Shown here piece by piece: positions 20,606 through 27,926 of a DNA stretch of 64,000 nt. The stretch is taken from positions 1,571,147 to 1,635,146 of the forward strand of contig KB906754.1 of the NCBI GenBank assembly GCA_000381605.1. The letters run 5' to 3'. Made by a program: the position numbers and the translations under genes. Below the pieces are notes generated by a model. It was not told the DNA's origin. It saw nothing but the letters and a program-made list of their open reading frames with translations, and made no database searches. Position 1 is the stretch's first letter, and each line of letters starts with the position of its first letter. Source of the stretch: Acidobacteriaceae bacterium KBS 89 (GTDB taxonomy: Bacteria > Acidobacteriota > Terriglobia > Terriglobales > Acidobacteriaceae).

Positions 20606-21298
20606 ATGCCGCCCCCGGTTACATCCATTCAACCCGACGCACTCGCCGACGCCATGCTCCTGGCAACCACCGGTGGCTTGCTCGACGCCATCGTCTACCT
20701 GAACCATGGCCACGTCTTTGCCAATGCCATGTCCGGCAACGTCGTCTTCCTCGGCATCGCTATCCTCGGCCGTGACTGGAAAGATATCGTCCCCCACCTG
20801 ATCCCCCTGGCGGGCTTCTTCGCTGGCATCAATACCTCAAAGCACCTCCGCACCCGCCTAGGTCGCTTCGTTCTCCTCGGGCTCGGGTTGGAGATCGCCG
20901 CTATCTTCGTCCTCGGCTGGCTCCCGCACAGCTTCCCCGAAATGGCATTCACCGGCATCATCGCCTACGCCGCCGCGATCCAGGTTGCAAGTTTTCGCCG
21001 TGTCGACCGCTTCGCCTACAACTCCACCTTCATCACCGGAAACCTCCGCGACGTCGCCGAAGGCTTCTACGATGCCTTCGACCCCCGCGCCACCCCCGAA
21101 GCCCGTGAACTAGGCCTCTCCCAGGCCCGCGCCCTTAGCCTCATCTGTCTCTGCTTTCTTGCCGGAGCCGTCATGGGCGCATGGGCGGCTCCTCGTTTCG
21201 GCAACCACTCCCTCTGGTTCGCCGAACCCCTCCTCATCACCGTCGCCGCCCTATCCTTCCGCCGCGCGACAAACCCTACCTCACCGCCGTCACCCTAG
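20606..21298 (+). CDS. DUF1275 (YoaK) family membrane protein
   Basis: 230 residues with about six membrane segments. The opening ATTGGLLDAIVYLNHGHVFANAMSGN matches the start of DUF1275/YoaK proteins (G..DA..Y...G.F...MTGN pattern). The family is widespread and its transport or sensing role is unknown. No ribosome binding site is visible before the ATG. The 3' end overlaps the end of the convergent frameshifted gene by 23 bases. It is divergent from clpB. Confidence 0.82.
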   Translation: MPPPVTSIQPDALADAMLLATTGGLLDAIVYLNHGHVFANAMSGNVVFLGIAILGRDWKDIVPHLIPLAGFFAGINTSKHLRTRLGRFVLLGLGLEIAAIFVLGWLPHSFPEMAFTGIIAYAAAIQVASFRRVDRFAYNSTFITGNLRDVAEGFYDAFDPRATPEARELGLSQARALSLICLCFLAGAVMGAWAAPRFGNHSLWFAEPLLITVAALSFRRATNPTSPPSP

Positions 21299-22405
21299 CA
21301 TTGAAAAACTGAAACGTGTGCTGACCCTTGAACCGCATCACCCGAAAAACATCCCGATGAACACACGCTACCTCTAGATCTCCTGGCACGATTCGGCGCA
21401 GCTCATCACCCGTGATCGGACTCAGCTCAAGAACCATCCGTTGATCGCTGCCATTTGGGTCCGCACTTGGCTTCCTATACTGCACATAAAGCAGATCGTC
21501 GGACGGAATCAACGAATCGACTTCGAAGCCCTCCACTTTTGGAAGTTGGATCGTTCGAACGTCTCCATCCGGAAATGCCTGAAAGAGAGGAACACCTTCG
21601 TCCTTCTCTAGCAGCAGGATCGAGTCTTGTAGTGCGACATCTGCGATAGCTGCATACTTCCCTTCAACTGAAAAAGTTCTAAGCGGTTTTTATCAAGGTT
21701 TGCTCCCTTCGCGATGGGTAGCTGCGTGGCGGCCGGCCCTTTACGGCCAAATTCAGCGTCCGCGAAGTAGTAATGCACCTTCTGGCCAGTCGGAGAATAA
21801 CGCACCAACTGCGGTTGCCGGTTGGCCTCATCCAGTGCGAAGACCAACAGATCTCCGTCGTCGAACACCGCCATTCGCTGTGGATTGAGTCCTGGTAGGT
21901 TCAGCTCCGCCGCTCCGTGGTACGCACCGTCCCGGTCAAATCGCGCAACGAACCATCCCGCCGGAGCGTCTTGCTTGCCTTGCCCTTGCCCGTCCAGGGT
22001 TTTCTTGACTGGTTGCGCACTGAAGAAGAAATCGACATCACGCTCCCCGACGTCATGGTTCATCGCGCGCTGGCCATCCCGGAGCACAAGATCGTTGATC
22101 TTTTTGAAGTCGAAGCTAACGATTTTGCCGTCCGGCGAGATCGTATAAAAAACCATCACAAGTCCCTGCTTCGCTTTGTCCGGCGGAAGAGCAACATTCA
22201 CGCCGATTGAGCCATCACTTGTGCAGCCAAAGCCGGGCTCATACATCATGTTCGGAAGCTGCGCCGCCACCGGCTCTTCTGTAGAAATCTCCAACCCATA
22301 CATGGGGATCTTCGGAGGCGCCTTTGGCGCTGCCTTCTCCTGCGCAAGCGACTCCGGACCCACTAAACCAAGCGTGACAACCATTAGCGCAATCGACCCT
22401 CGCAT
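21276..22405 (-). pseudogene. Secreted propeller-like hypothetical protein, frameshifted
   Basis: The gene is broken near 21690. The first frame, from ATG 22405 (AGGTGAAG just upstream), encodes a signal peptide (about 1-22, ending ESLAQ) and strand-rich repeats such as GWFVARFDRDGAYHGAAEL and RMAVFDDGDLLVFALD. After AKGANLDKN it runs into nonsense. A second frame continues convincingly with RTFSVEGKYAAIADVALQD, then an LLLEKDEGVPLFQAFPDG stretch, to a stop at 21276. Adding one A to the A5 run in gataaaaaccgc joins both parts (ANLDKKPLRTFSVEG). The product would be about 376 residues, a beta-propeller-like secreted protein without an assigned function. The defect may be a true single-base deletion or a homopolymer sequencing error. 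Confidence 0.75.
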
Positions 22406-22608
22406 CTTCACCTGCTCTGCATTCGCACCGTCCAAAATATCCTGCTCCAAACCGGATCACAATCGTCAATCTTTTTCGCACGCGCAGCATTCCAAATTGG
22501 CGCCAACCTCACCCTCCTGCGCCATCCTTTCTGACGCGAAAGTCGTACGTTCGAACTTCCACTAACTGCTAATCTTGGCATCACTTGCAGCACTCGGGAG
22601 ACACTCCT

Positions 22609-24507
22609 TTGCCCCGTTTTTCAAACAACTATCTTGCGTTCTCGCTCGCCGCCTCCGCCCTCCTGAGCGGCTGCGCGGCGTTTCAGGAAAAGCAGCTGAC
22701 CTCAGGAACCGCCATCGCAACAACCAATCCCCCCGCTCCCGCAACGGTCGCCGGCTCTGCGATCGTCGGCAACGTTCACGGCGGAGAGGATCCCGTCGTC
22801 GGAGCACACATCTATCTCTTCGCCGCCAGCACCAACGGCTACGGCGCTCCCAGCACCTCCATGCTCAACGCAACCCAACCCGGAATCTCCACCGACGCCA
22901 TCGGCAACTACGTTCTCACCGATGCCTACGGCAGCTTCAGCATCTCCGGCGACTACACCTGCACTACCGGCCAGCAAGTCTATCTCCTCGCTCTCGGCGG
23001 CAACCCCGGCCTTCCCGCCGGACAGGTCAACCCCGCTCTCGGTCTCATGGCAGCCTTCGGAGCGTGCCCTGAAGGCAGAACCGACTTCGCCAGCACCGTG
23101 CCCTATGTCTCGCTCAACGAAGTCACCACCGTCGCCGCCGTCTACGCCCTCTCCGGCTTCATGACCGACGCAACCCACGTCAGCTCTTCCTCCACTCCCG
23201 CCGCGCTCCAGGGCATCGCCAACGCCTTCCGCACCGCCCGCAACCTCGTCGACATCGGCACCGGGGTCGCCCGTGTCCAGAACCTCGGCGGCAACGGCGA
23301 CGTCCCCCAGGCCCAGCTCAACACCCTCGCCAACCTGCTCGTCAACTGCGTCAACTCCGACGGAAACGCAGGCTGCACCCCACTCTTCACCAACGCCCTC
23401 CGCCTCGACGGAGCCGCTCCCACCGACGTCATCACAGCAGCCGTCAACATCGCGCACAACCCCGGCGCCAACGTCGCCGCGCTCTTCAGCGCCAGCTCCC
23501 TCACCACAGCCTTCCAGCCGACCCTCAGCACCAAACCCAACGACTGGTCCCTCGCCATCACCTACTACGCGGAAAACATGGTCGGCCCTTACTTTCCCGC
23601 AATCGACTCTCTCGGCAACGTCTGGGTCCCGGGCTACGTCAGCAACTCCCTCACCGAGTTCGACACTACCGGTACCATCCTCTCCGGCGTCGGCTTCACC
23701 GGCGGTGGCCTCAACCTCCCCTACTCCATCGCCATCGACGCCCACGACGATCCCTGGGTCGTCAACTTCGGCCCCCCCAACGCCTCCTCCGTCTCCAAAT
23801 TCTCCACCACCGGCGCCTCTCTCACCAACACCCCATACGCCTGCGACACCGCATGCTTCTTCCCCGCCTTCGACGCCGCCCAAAACCTCTGGATCTCAGG
23901 CACCGCCCGCACCACCGTCCTTCGAGGCGACGGCTCCGTGCTCAAGAAGTTCACCACCAGTGCCTACGACTCCGGCATCGCCATCAATAGCACCGGCATC
24001 GGCTGGACCATCGGTGAGCCTCACAGCCTCTATCGCTTCACCCTCCCCGCCACACAGACTTCCACTGCGGAGTTCACCACCGCCGCCTCCGGCACCGACC
24101 TCACCTCCGTGGCCATCGACTCCGCCGACAAAGTCTGGTACGCCAGCAACAAGAACAACGCCATCGGCGCCTCCGACAAGAACGGCGTCCTCGTCTCTCC
24201 CTCCAACGGCTACACCGGCGGCGGCCTCAAGGGCCCCGCACAGATTGCAATCGACGGCAGCAATCGGGTCTGGGTCGCTAATCGCGAAGGCAACTCCCTC
24301 TCGGCCTTCTCCAACACCGGCGCAGCAGCCTCCCCCACCACTGGCTATCAGGCCGCCGGCCTCAGCAATCCTCGCGGCCTCGCCATCGACGCCTCGGGCA
24401 ATATCTGGGTCACCAACTTCACCAGCAACTCCGTTACCGAATTCGTCGGCCTCGCCACTCCATCCGTCACCCCAATCTCCCCCACCACTCACGGCCAGAG
24501 ACCCTGA
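22609..24507 (+). CDS. NHL-repeat lipoprotein (paralogue 1)
   Basis: 632 residues starting at TTG 22609, with GGGAG 8 nt upstream. The N-terminus is a lipoprotein signal with lipobox LLSGC, so it is probably anchored to a membrane. Residues about 45-130 form a carboxypeptidase-regulatory-like domain (GNVHGGEDPVVGAHIYLFAAS), then a helical middle domain (about 150-300). The C-terminal half is a Vgb/NHL-type propeller with repeats such as GLAIDASGNIWVTNF and QIAIDGSNRVWVANR. It shares this whole layout with the gene at 58206, so the two are paralogues. The role is unknown; NHL propellers bind proteins or sugars. A terminator candidate lies 44 bases after the stop. Confidence 0.82.
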   Translation: MPRFSNNYLAFSLAASALLSGCAAFQEKQLTSGTAIATTNPPAPATVAGSAIVGNVHGGEDPVVGAHIYLFAASTNGYGAPSTSMLNATQPGISTDAIGNYVLTDAYGSFSISGDYTCTTGQQVYLLALGGNPGLPAGQVNPALGLMAAFGACPEGRTDFASTVPYVSLNEVTTVAAVYALSGFMTDATHVSSSSTPAALQGIANAFRTARNLVDIGTGVARVQNLGGNGDVPQAQLNTLANLLVNCVNSDGNAGCTPLFTNALRLDGAAPTDVITAAVNIAHNPGANVAALFSASSLTTAFQPTLSTKPNDWSLAITYYAENMVGPYFPAIDSLGNVWVPGYVSNSLTEFDTTGTILSGVGFTGGGLNLPYSIAIDAHDDPWVVNFGPPNASSVSKFSTTGASLTNTPYACDTACFFPAFDAAQNLWISGTARTTVLRGDGSVLKKFTTSAYDSGIAINSTGIGWTIGEPHSLYRFTLPATQTSTAEFTTAASGTDLTSVAIDSADKVWYASNKNNAIGASDKNGVLVSPSNGYTGGGLKGPAQIAIDGSNRVWVANREGNSLSAFSNTGAAASPTTGYQAAGLSNPRGLAIDASGNIWVTNFTSNSVTEFVGLATPSVTPISPTTHGQRP

Positions 24508-24550
24508 AAAACGGGGGGAAGGCCCATCGCTTTTGCACTATTTTTTTGGG

Positions 24551-24570
24551 GCTGGATAACCAGCGTTTTT
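24551..24570 (+). terminator. Intrinsic terminator candidate after the NHL lipoprotein
   Basis: GCTGG (24551-24555) pairs with CCAGC (24560-24564) and is followed directly by GTTTTT. A further GCTGG at 24571-24575 could pair with the same CCAGC, giving an alternative fold. The stem is short (5 bp), so support is moderate. Confidence 0.4.
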
Positions 24571-24853
24571 GCTGGGGGTTTTGGCAAAAACGTGGTGCAG
24601 AACGTGGTTTTTCGATGGTGAATTTGTGGTGGATTGCTGGTGAAAGCTGGTAAGTTGACGGTCATTTTTCGGGCTCGAAAAACATGCCACTTCTTCTGGA
24701 TTTATTTCTGAGGGATTCCCATTTCGGGAATTTTGGTTCTCGTTTCTGTGCCTCAACGATTCGCGAGAGAAAGCTCCACGACTTGAACGAAGATCGTGCT
24801 TCGCACGATGGCCCACCTTAGCGACGATAAAGCCGTCGCGAAGATGGGGCACC

Positions 24854-24899
24854 CGGCAAGTTCGAAACTGATCGGGTTCCCTGATGGTCGAAGTTGCCG
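24854..24899. repeat. Palindromic repeat copy A
   Basis: CGGCAAGTTCGA (24854-24865) and TCGAAGTTGCCG (24888-24899) form an 11-of-12 inverted repeat around a 22-nt loop. The right side continues into AAATCCCGTTTTTCA, the reverse complement of the element core seen at 27034. It lies just before the gene at 24973. Confidence 0.65.
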
Positions 24900-24972
24900 C
24901 AAATCCCGTTTTTCATGAGGACCGTTGCGGATTAGCTGTCCGCGCGATACGCTGGCCGTCGGAGTTGACTCG

Positions 24973-25431
24973 ATGCGTAGATTTCATTCCATCTGTGTAG
25001 CGCTTCTAACTGGCTTCGCCCAGACGACCGTCCCTGATAGCCCGCTGCACGCGCAAGTAGTCCATTTGTGTTGCACAACAGAAGACTGCAAGAATCGGCA
25101 GGTCAAACCAAACCTCCGGTTAGTCAAGCCGACACATCTATTCGGCGTTCTAGCGGATCCGTCGGGGGCACCATTCAAGAGATCGAAGGTGGAACTGCGC
25201 AGGTGGATCTCGACAACGGACCAAGTTTCGCTGAAGGTGGTTGAAACAGACGACAGCGGACGCTTCGATATCGGAGAGATAGAGGCCGGAAAGTATCGCT
25301 TTCTTCCTTCAGCTACTGGCGGTTTCAAGCAGCCTGACAGCTTGTCCTGCCCGCAAGCCGAGTGCCGAGTAGAACTAGTACTACAAATAAATCCTACAGA
25401 TATCCCAGAGTTCGTCTGCCCAATCAGATAG
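24973..25431 (+). CDS. Secreted carboxypeptidase-regulatory-like domain protein
   Basis: 152 residues from ATG 24973, with GGAG 8 nt upstream. A signal peptide is likely (MRRFHSICVALLTGFA, with cleavage near LHAQ). One beta-sandwich domain follows with the pattern LFGVLADPSGAPFKRSKVEL ... ETDDSGRFDIGEIEAGKYRF, typical of the carboxypeptidase-regulatory/Cna-B-like fold. Six cysteines (CC, C, C, C, C) suggest disulfides outside the cytoplasm. Function unknown. It is flanked on both sides by copies of the palindromic repeat. Confidence 0.75.
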   Translation: MRRFHSICVALLTGFAQTTVPDSPLHAQVVHLCCTTEDCKNRQVKPNLRLVKPTHLFGVLADPSGAPFKRSKVELRRWISTTDQVSLKVVETDDSGRFDIGEIEAGKYRFLPSATGGFKQPDSLSCPQAECRVELVLQINPTDIPEFVCPIR

Positions 25432-25484
25432 GTCTTCGAAAATTGCCGATTTCCCTGAAAGTCGGGTTTTCGGCAAGTTCAGAC
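25432..25484. repeat. Palindromic repeat copy B
   Basis: TTGCCGA (25443-25449) and TCGGCAA (25470-25476) are a perfect inverted repeat, with an outer GTCT...AGAC pair. The core CTGAAAGTCGGGTTTTCGGC matches the core of the copy at 27034. It lies one base after the stop of the gene ending at 25431 and close to the end of the convergent gene at 25489. Confidence 0.7.
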
Positions 25485-25488
25485 TTCC

Positions 25489-26013
25489 TCAGACGCTCGA
25501 CGTGTTGAAACTTCGTGGTCCTCCAATGCGCTCTCGCTTACGCCAGACAACGATGCAGAGGACAATACCGCCAATCAGACCGATGAGGTACGACGCTTCG
25601 TGTGCCCAAAGATCGGCGTAGAACGGGTGTTGTATTTCTTTTGGGATGGCCGTTGCGTAGTATTCCATGCCAAGGCCCTGCAAGAAGTACCCCATGATTC
25701 CCGCCGTCAAAGCTGAAACTGCCATCACGGCAATCAGTTTCAGGAGTATTGGAACGATCTGTGCCGAAGTGAGTTTGGTACGTGAGCCTGCCCGAGCAGC
25801 AAGGGCGAGAAGGATTCCGAGCGGAAGACTCACCCACCAGGTCGCAAGAATGCCCAATCCGATGGCGAGAAGCGTGGGCGATTGAGTGTGAAATACATCC
25901 GGGTGAAAAACCGTGAAGTATTCGAGACACACACGTGCTGTGACTTGATCGTGCAGGATGCCGTACACCGCTCCAGCAGCCACGCAGGCGGCTATGATCT
26001 TGATCGCTTCCAT
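25489..26013 (-). CDS. Hypothetical four-helix membrane protein
   Basis: 174 residues with four predicted membrane helices: IIAACVAAGAVYGIL, LLAIGLGILATWWVSLPLGI, LIAVMAVSALTAGIMGYFL and YLIGLIGGIVLCIVVW, ending in a basic tail (WRKRERIG). The opening YGILHDQVTARVCLEYFTVFHP is a motif I have seen in a widespread uncharacterised bacterial family. No catalytic residues are evident and no function is assigned. It is oriented against its neighbours and bounded by palindromic repeats at both ends. Confidence 0.72.
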   Translation of the reverse strand: MEAIKIIAACVAAGAVYGILHDQVTARVCLEYFTVFHPDVFHTQSPTLLAIGLGILATWWVSLPLGILLALAARAGSRTKLTSAQIVPILLKLIAVMAVSALTAGIMGYFLQGLGMEYYATAIPKEIQHPFYADLWAHEASYLIGLIGGIVLCIVVWRKRERIGGPRSFNTSSV

Positions 26014-26044
26014 CCACGGAGTATAGGGCGAGCTGTCACTCGGT

Positions 26045-26120
26045 GACGAAGTTCCCGAAAAGTCGCAATTTCGGCAAGTTCGGTTGAAGTTGCCGAAAAC
26101 TCCGTTTCAGGGGAAGTTCG
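26045..26120. repeat. Palindromic repeat copy C (double)
   Basis: TTCGGCAAGTT (26070-26080) faces AAGTTGCCGAA (26087-26097), a 10-of-11 inverted repeat with a 6-nt loop. The left flank (CCCGAAAAGTCGC) and right flank (CTCCGTTTCAGG, inverted) are the two orientations of the same core. So two copies lie head to head, like a bacterial REP doublet. Confidence 0.7.
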
Positions 26121-26295
26121 ATTCGCCTAACAGACGACCCAAGGTGAAGACTGGCGGGTTCCACGGATAACTTCTGGGTTGGGTGGGCGCGAACTTGGAG
26201 CGCGTGGAAAAACTGAAGTATTTTTCCATTCGACACCGCTCGTGTTTTACTTCTAGTGATAGCTGTGTGTTGAACCTTGGGATGGGCCTCAGAGA

Positions 26296-27006
26296 ATGGC
26301 ACTAACCGGCAGCGGAGATGTAAGGCTAGCTTTTAGAACAGCAGCTAGGTCGGCTCTCATTACCTTTTGCGTGGTTGTCTGTGGACAGGTCGCGAAGGCC
26401 CTTGTCAATGACCTGTTCGACGGGAGGTGGAGGGTTGATTGGAAGTTCATCCTCGTCATTTCTGGGTTTGCCGGCGTGGTGGTACTCATCTGGACATTTG
26501 TCTCTGGCTATTTCTCGCTGCGCGCGGCTGTCCCGGCCGATGCCATCTTGGACCGAGACCCATCTATCTCGACAAATCCGAAGGAAGCTATGTCGGGATT
26601 TGTGGGGATGGAGTACTACTGCCTGATTCTCAATCGGACCTACCTCGTATTCTCTGCACCGGACGGTCTCTATGGTTGGAAGTTTGAAGGCCCGGTAAGT
26701 GCAGCACGCCCGCTGTTCTATGAACCGTACCAGAAGATGCTCGACGACCCAGAACTCATGCGGGACCGTGGTGCGGTCGAAGACCTTGCAAAGCTGAAAG
26801 GCGGTTTCTTCATCCCAGGTTCGGAAATCACCTTTGTGGAGGCAACCGATAAGAGCAAATGGGGCATGGGCGGTATACCGCATTCGGGACGGATCCGCAT
26901 CGGCTTGACGACTGGACGGTGGCGAGAGTTCATACTGCTGGGATCCGTCAGCCCTGAGGTGATCCGAGACAGAATCCTGTCGTCGGCAGTATCAGTCCGC
27001 GTGTAG
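26296..27006 (+). CDS. Hypothetical membrane protein
   Basis: 236 residues. Two N-terminal membrane segments (SALITFCVVVCGQVAKALV and FILVISGFAGVVVLIWTFVSGYF) are followed by a soluble domain of about 165 residues containing FVGMEYYCLILNRTYLVF and GGIPHSGRIRIGLTTGRW. I recognise no family. The ATG has only a weak purine stretch (CAGAGA) before it. The base composition is somewhat less GC-rich than the neighbouring housekeeping genes, and it sits between palindromic repeats, both consistent with an accessory gene. Confidence 0.65.
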   Translation: MALTGSGDVRLAFRTAARSALITFCVVVCGQVAKALVNDLFDGRWRVDWKFILVISGFAGVVVLIWTFVSGYFSLRAAVPADAILDRDPSISTNPKEAMSGFVGMEYYCLILNRTYLVFSAPDGLYGWKFEGPVSAARPLFYEPYQKMLDDPELMRDRGAVEDLAKLKGGFFIPGSEITFVEATDKSKWGMGGIPHSGRIRIGLTTGRWREFILLGSVSPEVIRDRILSSAVSVRV

Positions 27007-27033
27007 CTTCAGCTTATTGTCGTTGGCGTTCAG

Positions 27034-27064
27034 CCCGAAAAGTCGGGTTATCGGCAACTTCGAC
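27034..27064. repeat. Palindromic repeat copy D
   Basis: The 31-base stretch begins CCCGAAAAGTCGGGTTATCG and ends GCAACTTCGAC. It gives the clearest view of the core shared with copies A (inverted), B and C. It starts 27 bases after the stop codon of the preceding membrane protein gene. Confidence 0.65.
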
Positions 27065-27178
27065 TACCCCGGCTGATTGACGTTTGGAGACTGCTGCTGT
27101 TCTGAATTAATCCGCCGCTGCTGCATGGAAACGAGGTTGTCAGGAATGGGCCACCCAGCCTGACAGGTTCCACAACAA

Positions 27179-27204
27179 AAAGGGAAGGCCTCAGCCTTCC
27201 CTTT
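27179..27204 (-). terminator. Intrinsic terminator of hsp20
   Basis: AAAGGGAAGGC (27179-27189) pairs perfectly with GCCTTCCCTTT (27194-27204) around a 4-nt loop. Read on the minus strand it is followed by a T-rich tail (TTTTTGTTG) and lies 20 bases past the hsp20 stop codon. Confidence 0.85.
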
Positions 27205-27224
27205 GACTAGCCTTTGCGACCGAA

Positions 27225-27704
27225 TTACTGAGCGGTCTGCGCTTCAACCTGCTTCGTCGCGCCAACCTGCACCTTGATCTGCTTGGGCTGTGCCTCAGCC
27301 TTCTTTGCGAGCGAGATCGTCAACACACCGGCATCCGAGGTCGCAGTCACGCCTTCGCTATTCACCGTCTGCGGCAGCGTAAAGCTGCGAACGAAGCTGC
27401 CGAAGCGCCGCTCGATGCGGTGAAAGTTCTCAGCCTTCTCTGTCGACTCAAACTTCCGCTCGCCCTTGATCACCAGCGTCTGGTTCTCCAGGCGAATGTC
27501 GAGATCCTCCGTCTTTACCCCGGGAATCTCCAGCTTCAACACCAGCTTCTCCGCATCCTCATACACATCCACCGCCGGCACAAAGCTCGCGCTAGAGGTA
27601 TCCGGCCCGGCAAAGTCATTGAAGATCGAGTTCAGCCGCTTCTGCAATCCGGCAACATCCTCGAAAGGCGTACGCAAGGGAACAAACCGAGTCATCGTGG
27701 TCAT
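27225..27704 (-). CDS. Small heat shock protein Hsp20
   Basis: 159 residues, cytosolic holdase chaperone of the alpha-crystallin family. The domain runs from about residue 40 (FVPAVDVYEDAEKLVLKLEIPG) to FGSFVRSFTLPQTVN and the closing GVLTISLAKK, followed by a short C-terminal tail ending VEAQTAQ. It lacks the usual I-x-I tail motif; IKVQVGA is the nearest stretch. I start at 27704 because AAGGAGAG lies 8 nt upstream; the open frame continues to 27794 without support. It is a single-gene unit with its own terminator. Confidence 0.93.
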   Translation of the reverse strand: MTTMTRFVPLRTPFEDVAGLQKRLNSIFNDFAGPDTSSASFVPAVDVYEDAEKLVLKLEIPGVKTEDLDIRLENQTLVIKGERKFESTEKAENFHRIERRFGSFVRSFTLPQTVNSEGVTATSDAGVLTISLAKKAEAQPKQIKVQVGATKQVEAQTAQ

Positions 27705-27926
27705 AGTAAGCACTCTCCTTAATAAGGTCCTGAAATTCAGGGGTTCTTCACCACCTGCACTTGTTAAGACGCAACACAGCTCGAAAGGTTGCATATAATC
27801 TGACTACAACACACTCAAATAGATAAAATCGAGCTTCTGCTACCAATGCCATTGAAAATAAGCAGCTTAGCCGGCCCCAATAAAAGAGGCCGTCCAAAGA
27901 CGACCCCCTTTTCACCCGGACGACCC

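Larger units (their letters stand above)
24508..24972. other. Non-coding region with T/G-rich tract and hairpins
   Basis: 465 bases without a supported gene. From about 24538 to 24660 the plus strand is rich in TGG and GTGGT words and T runs, unlike nearby coding DNA. The minus-strand frame here (24538-24852) looks like an artefact. The region contains a terminator candidate at 24551-24570 and the first copy of the palindromic repeat at 24854-24899. Confidence 0.5.

Noticed and set aside
22702..23883. 393-codon minus-strand frame antisense to the first NHL lipoprotein
   Set aside because: Gly/Val/Glu-rich repetitive product that mirrors the codon bias of the plus-strand gene.
24538..24852. 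104-codon minus-strand frame in the spacer after the NHL lipoprotein
   Set aside because: It has no ribosome binding site, an odd basic composition and crosses a T/G-rich tract with hairpins; it looks non-coding.
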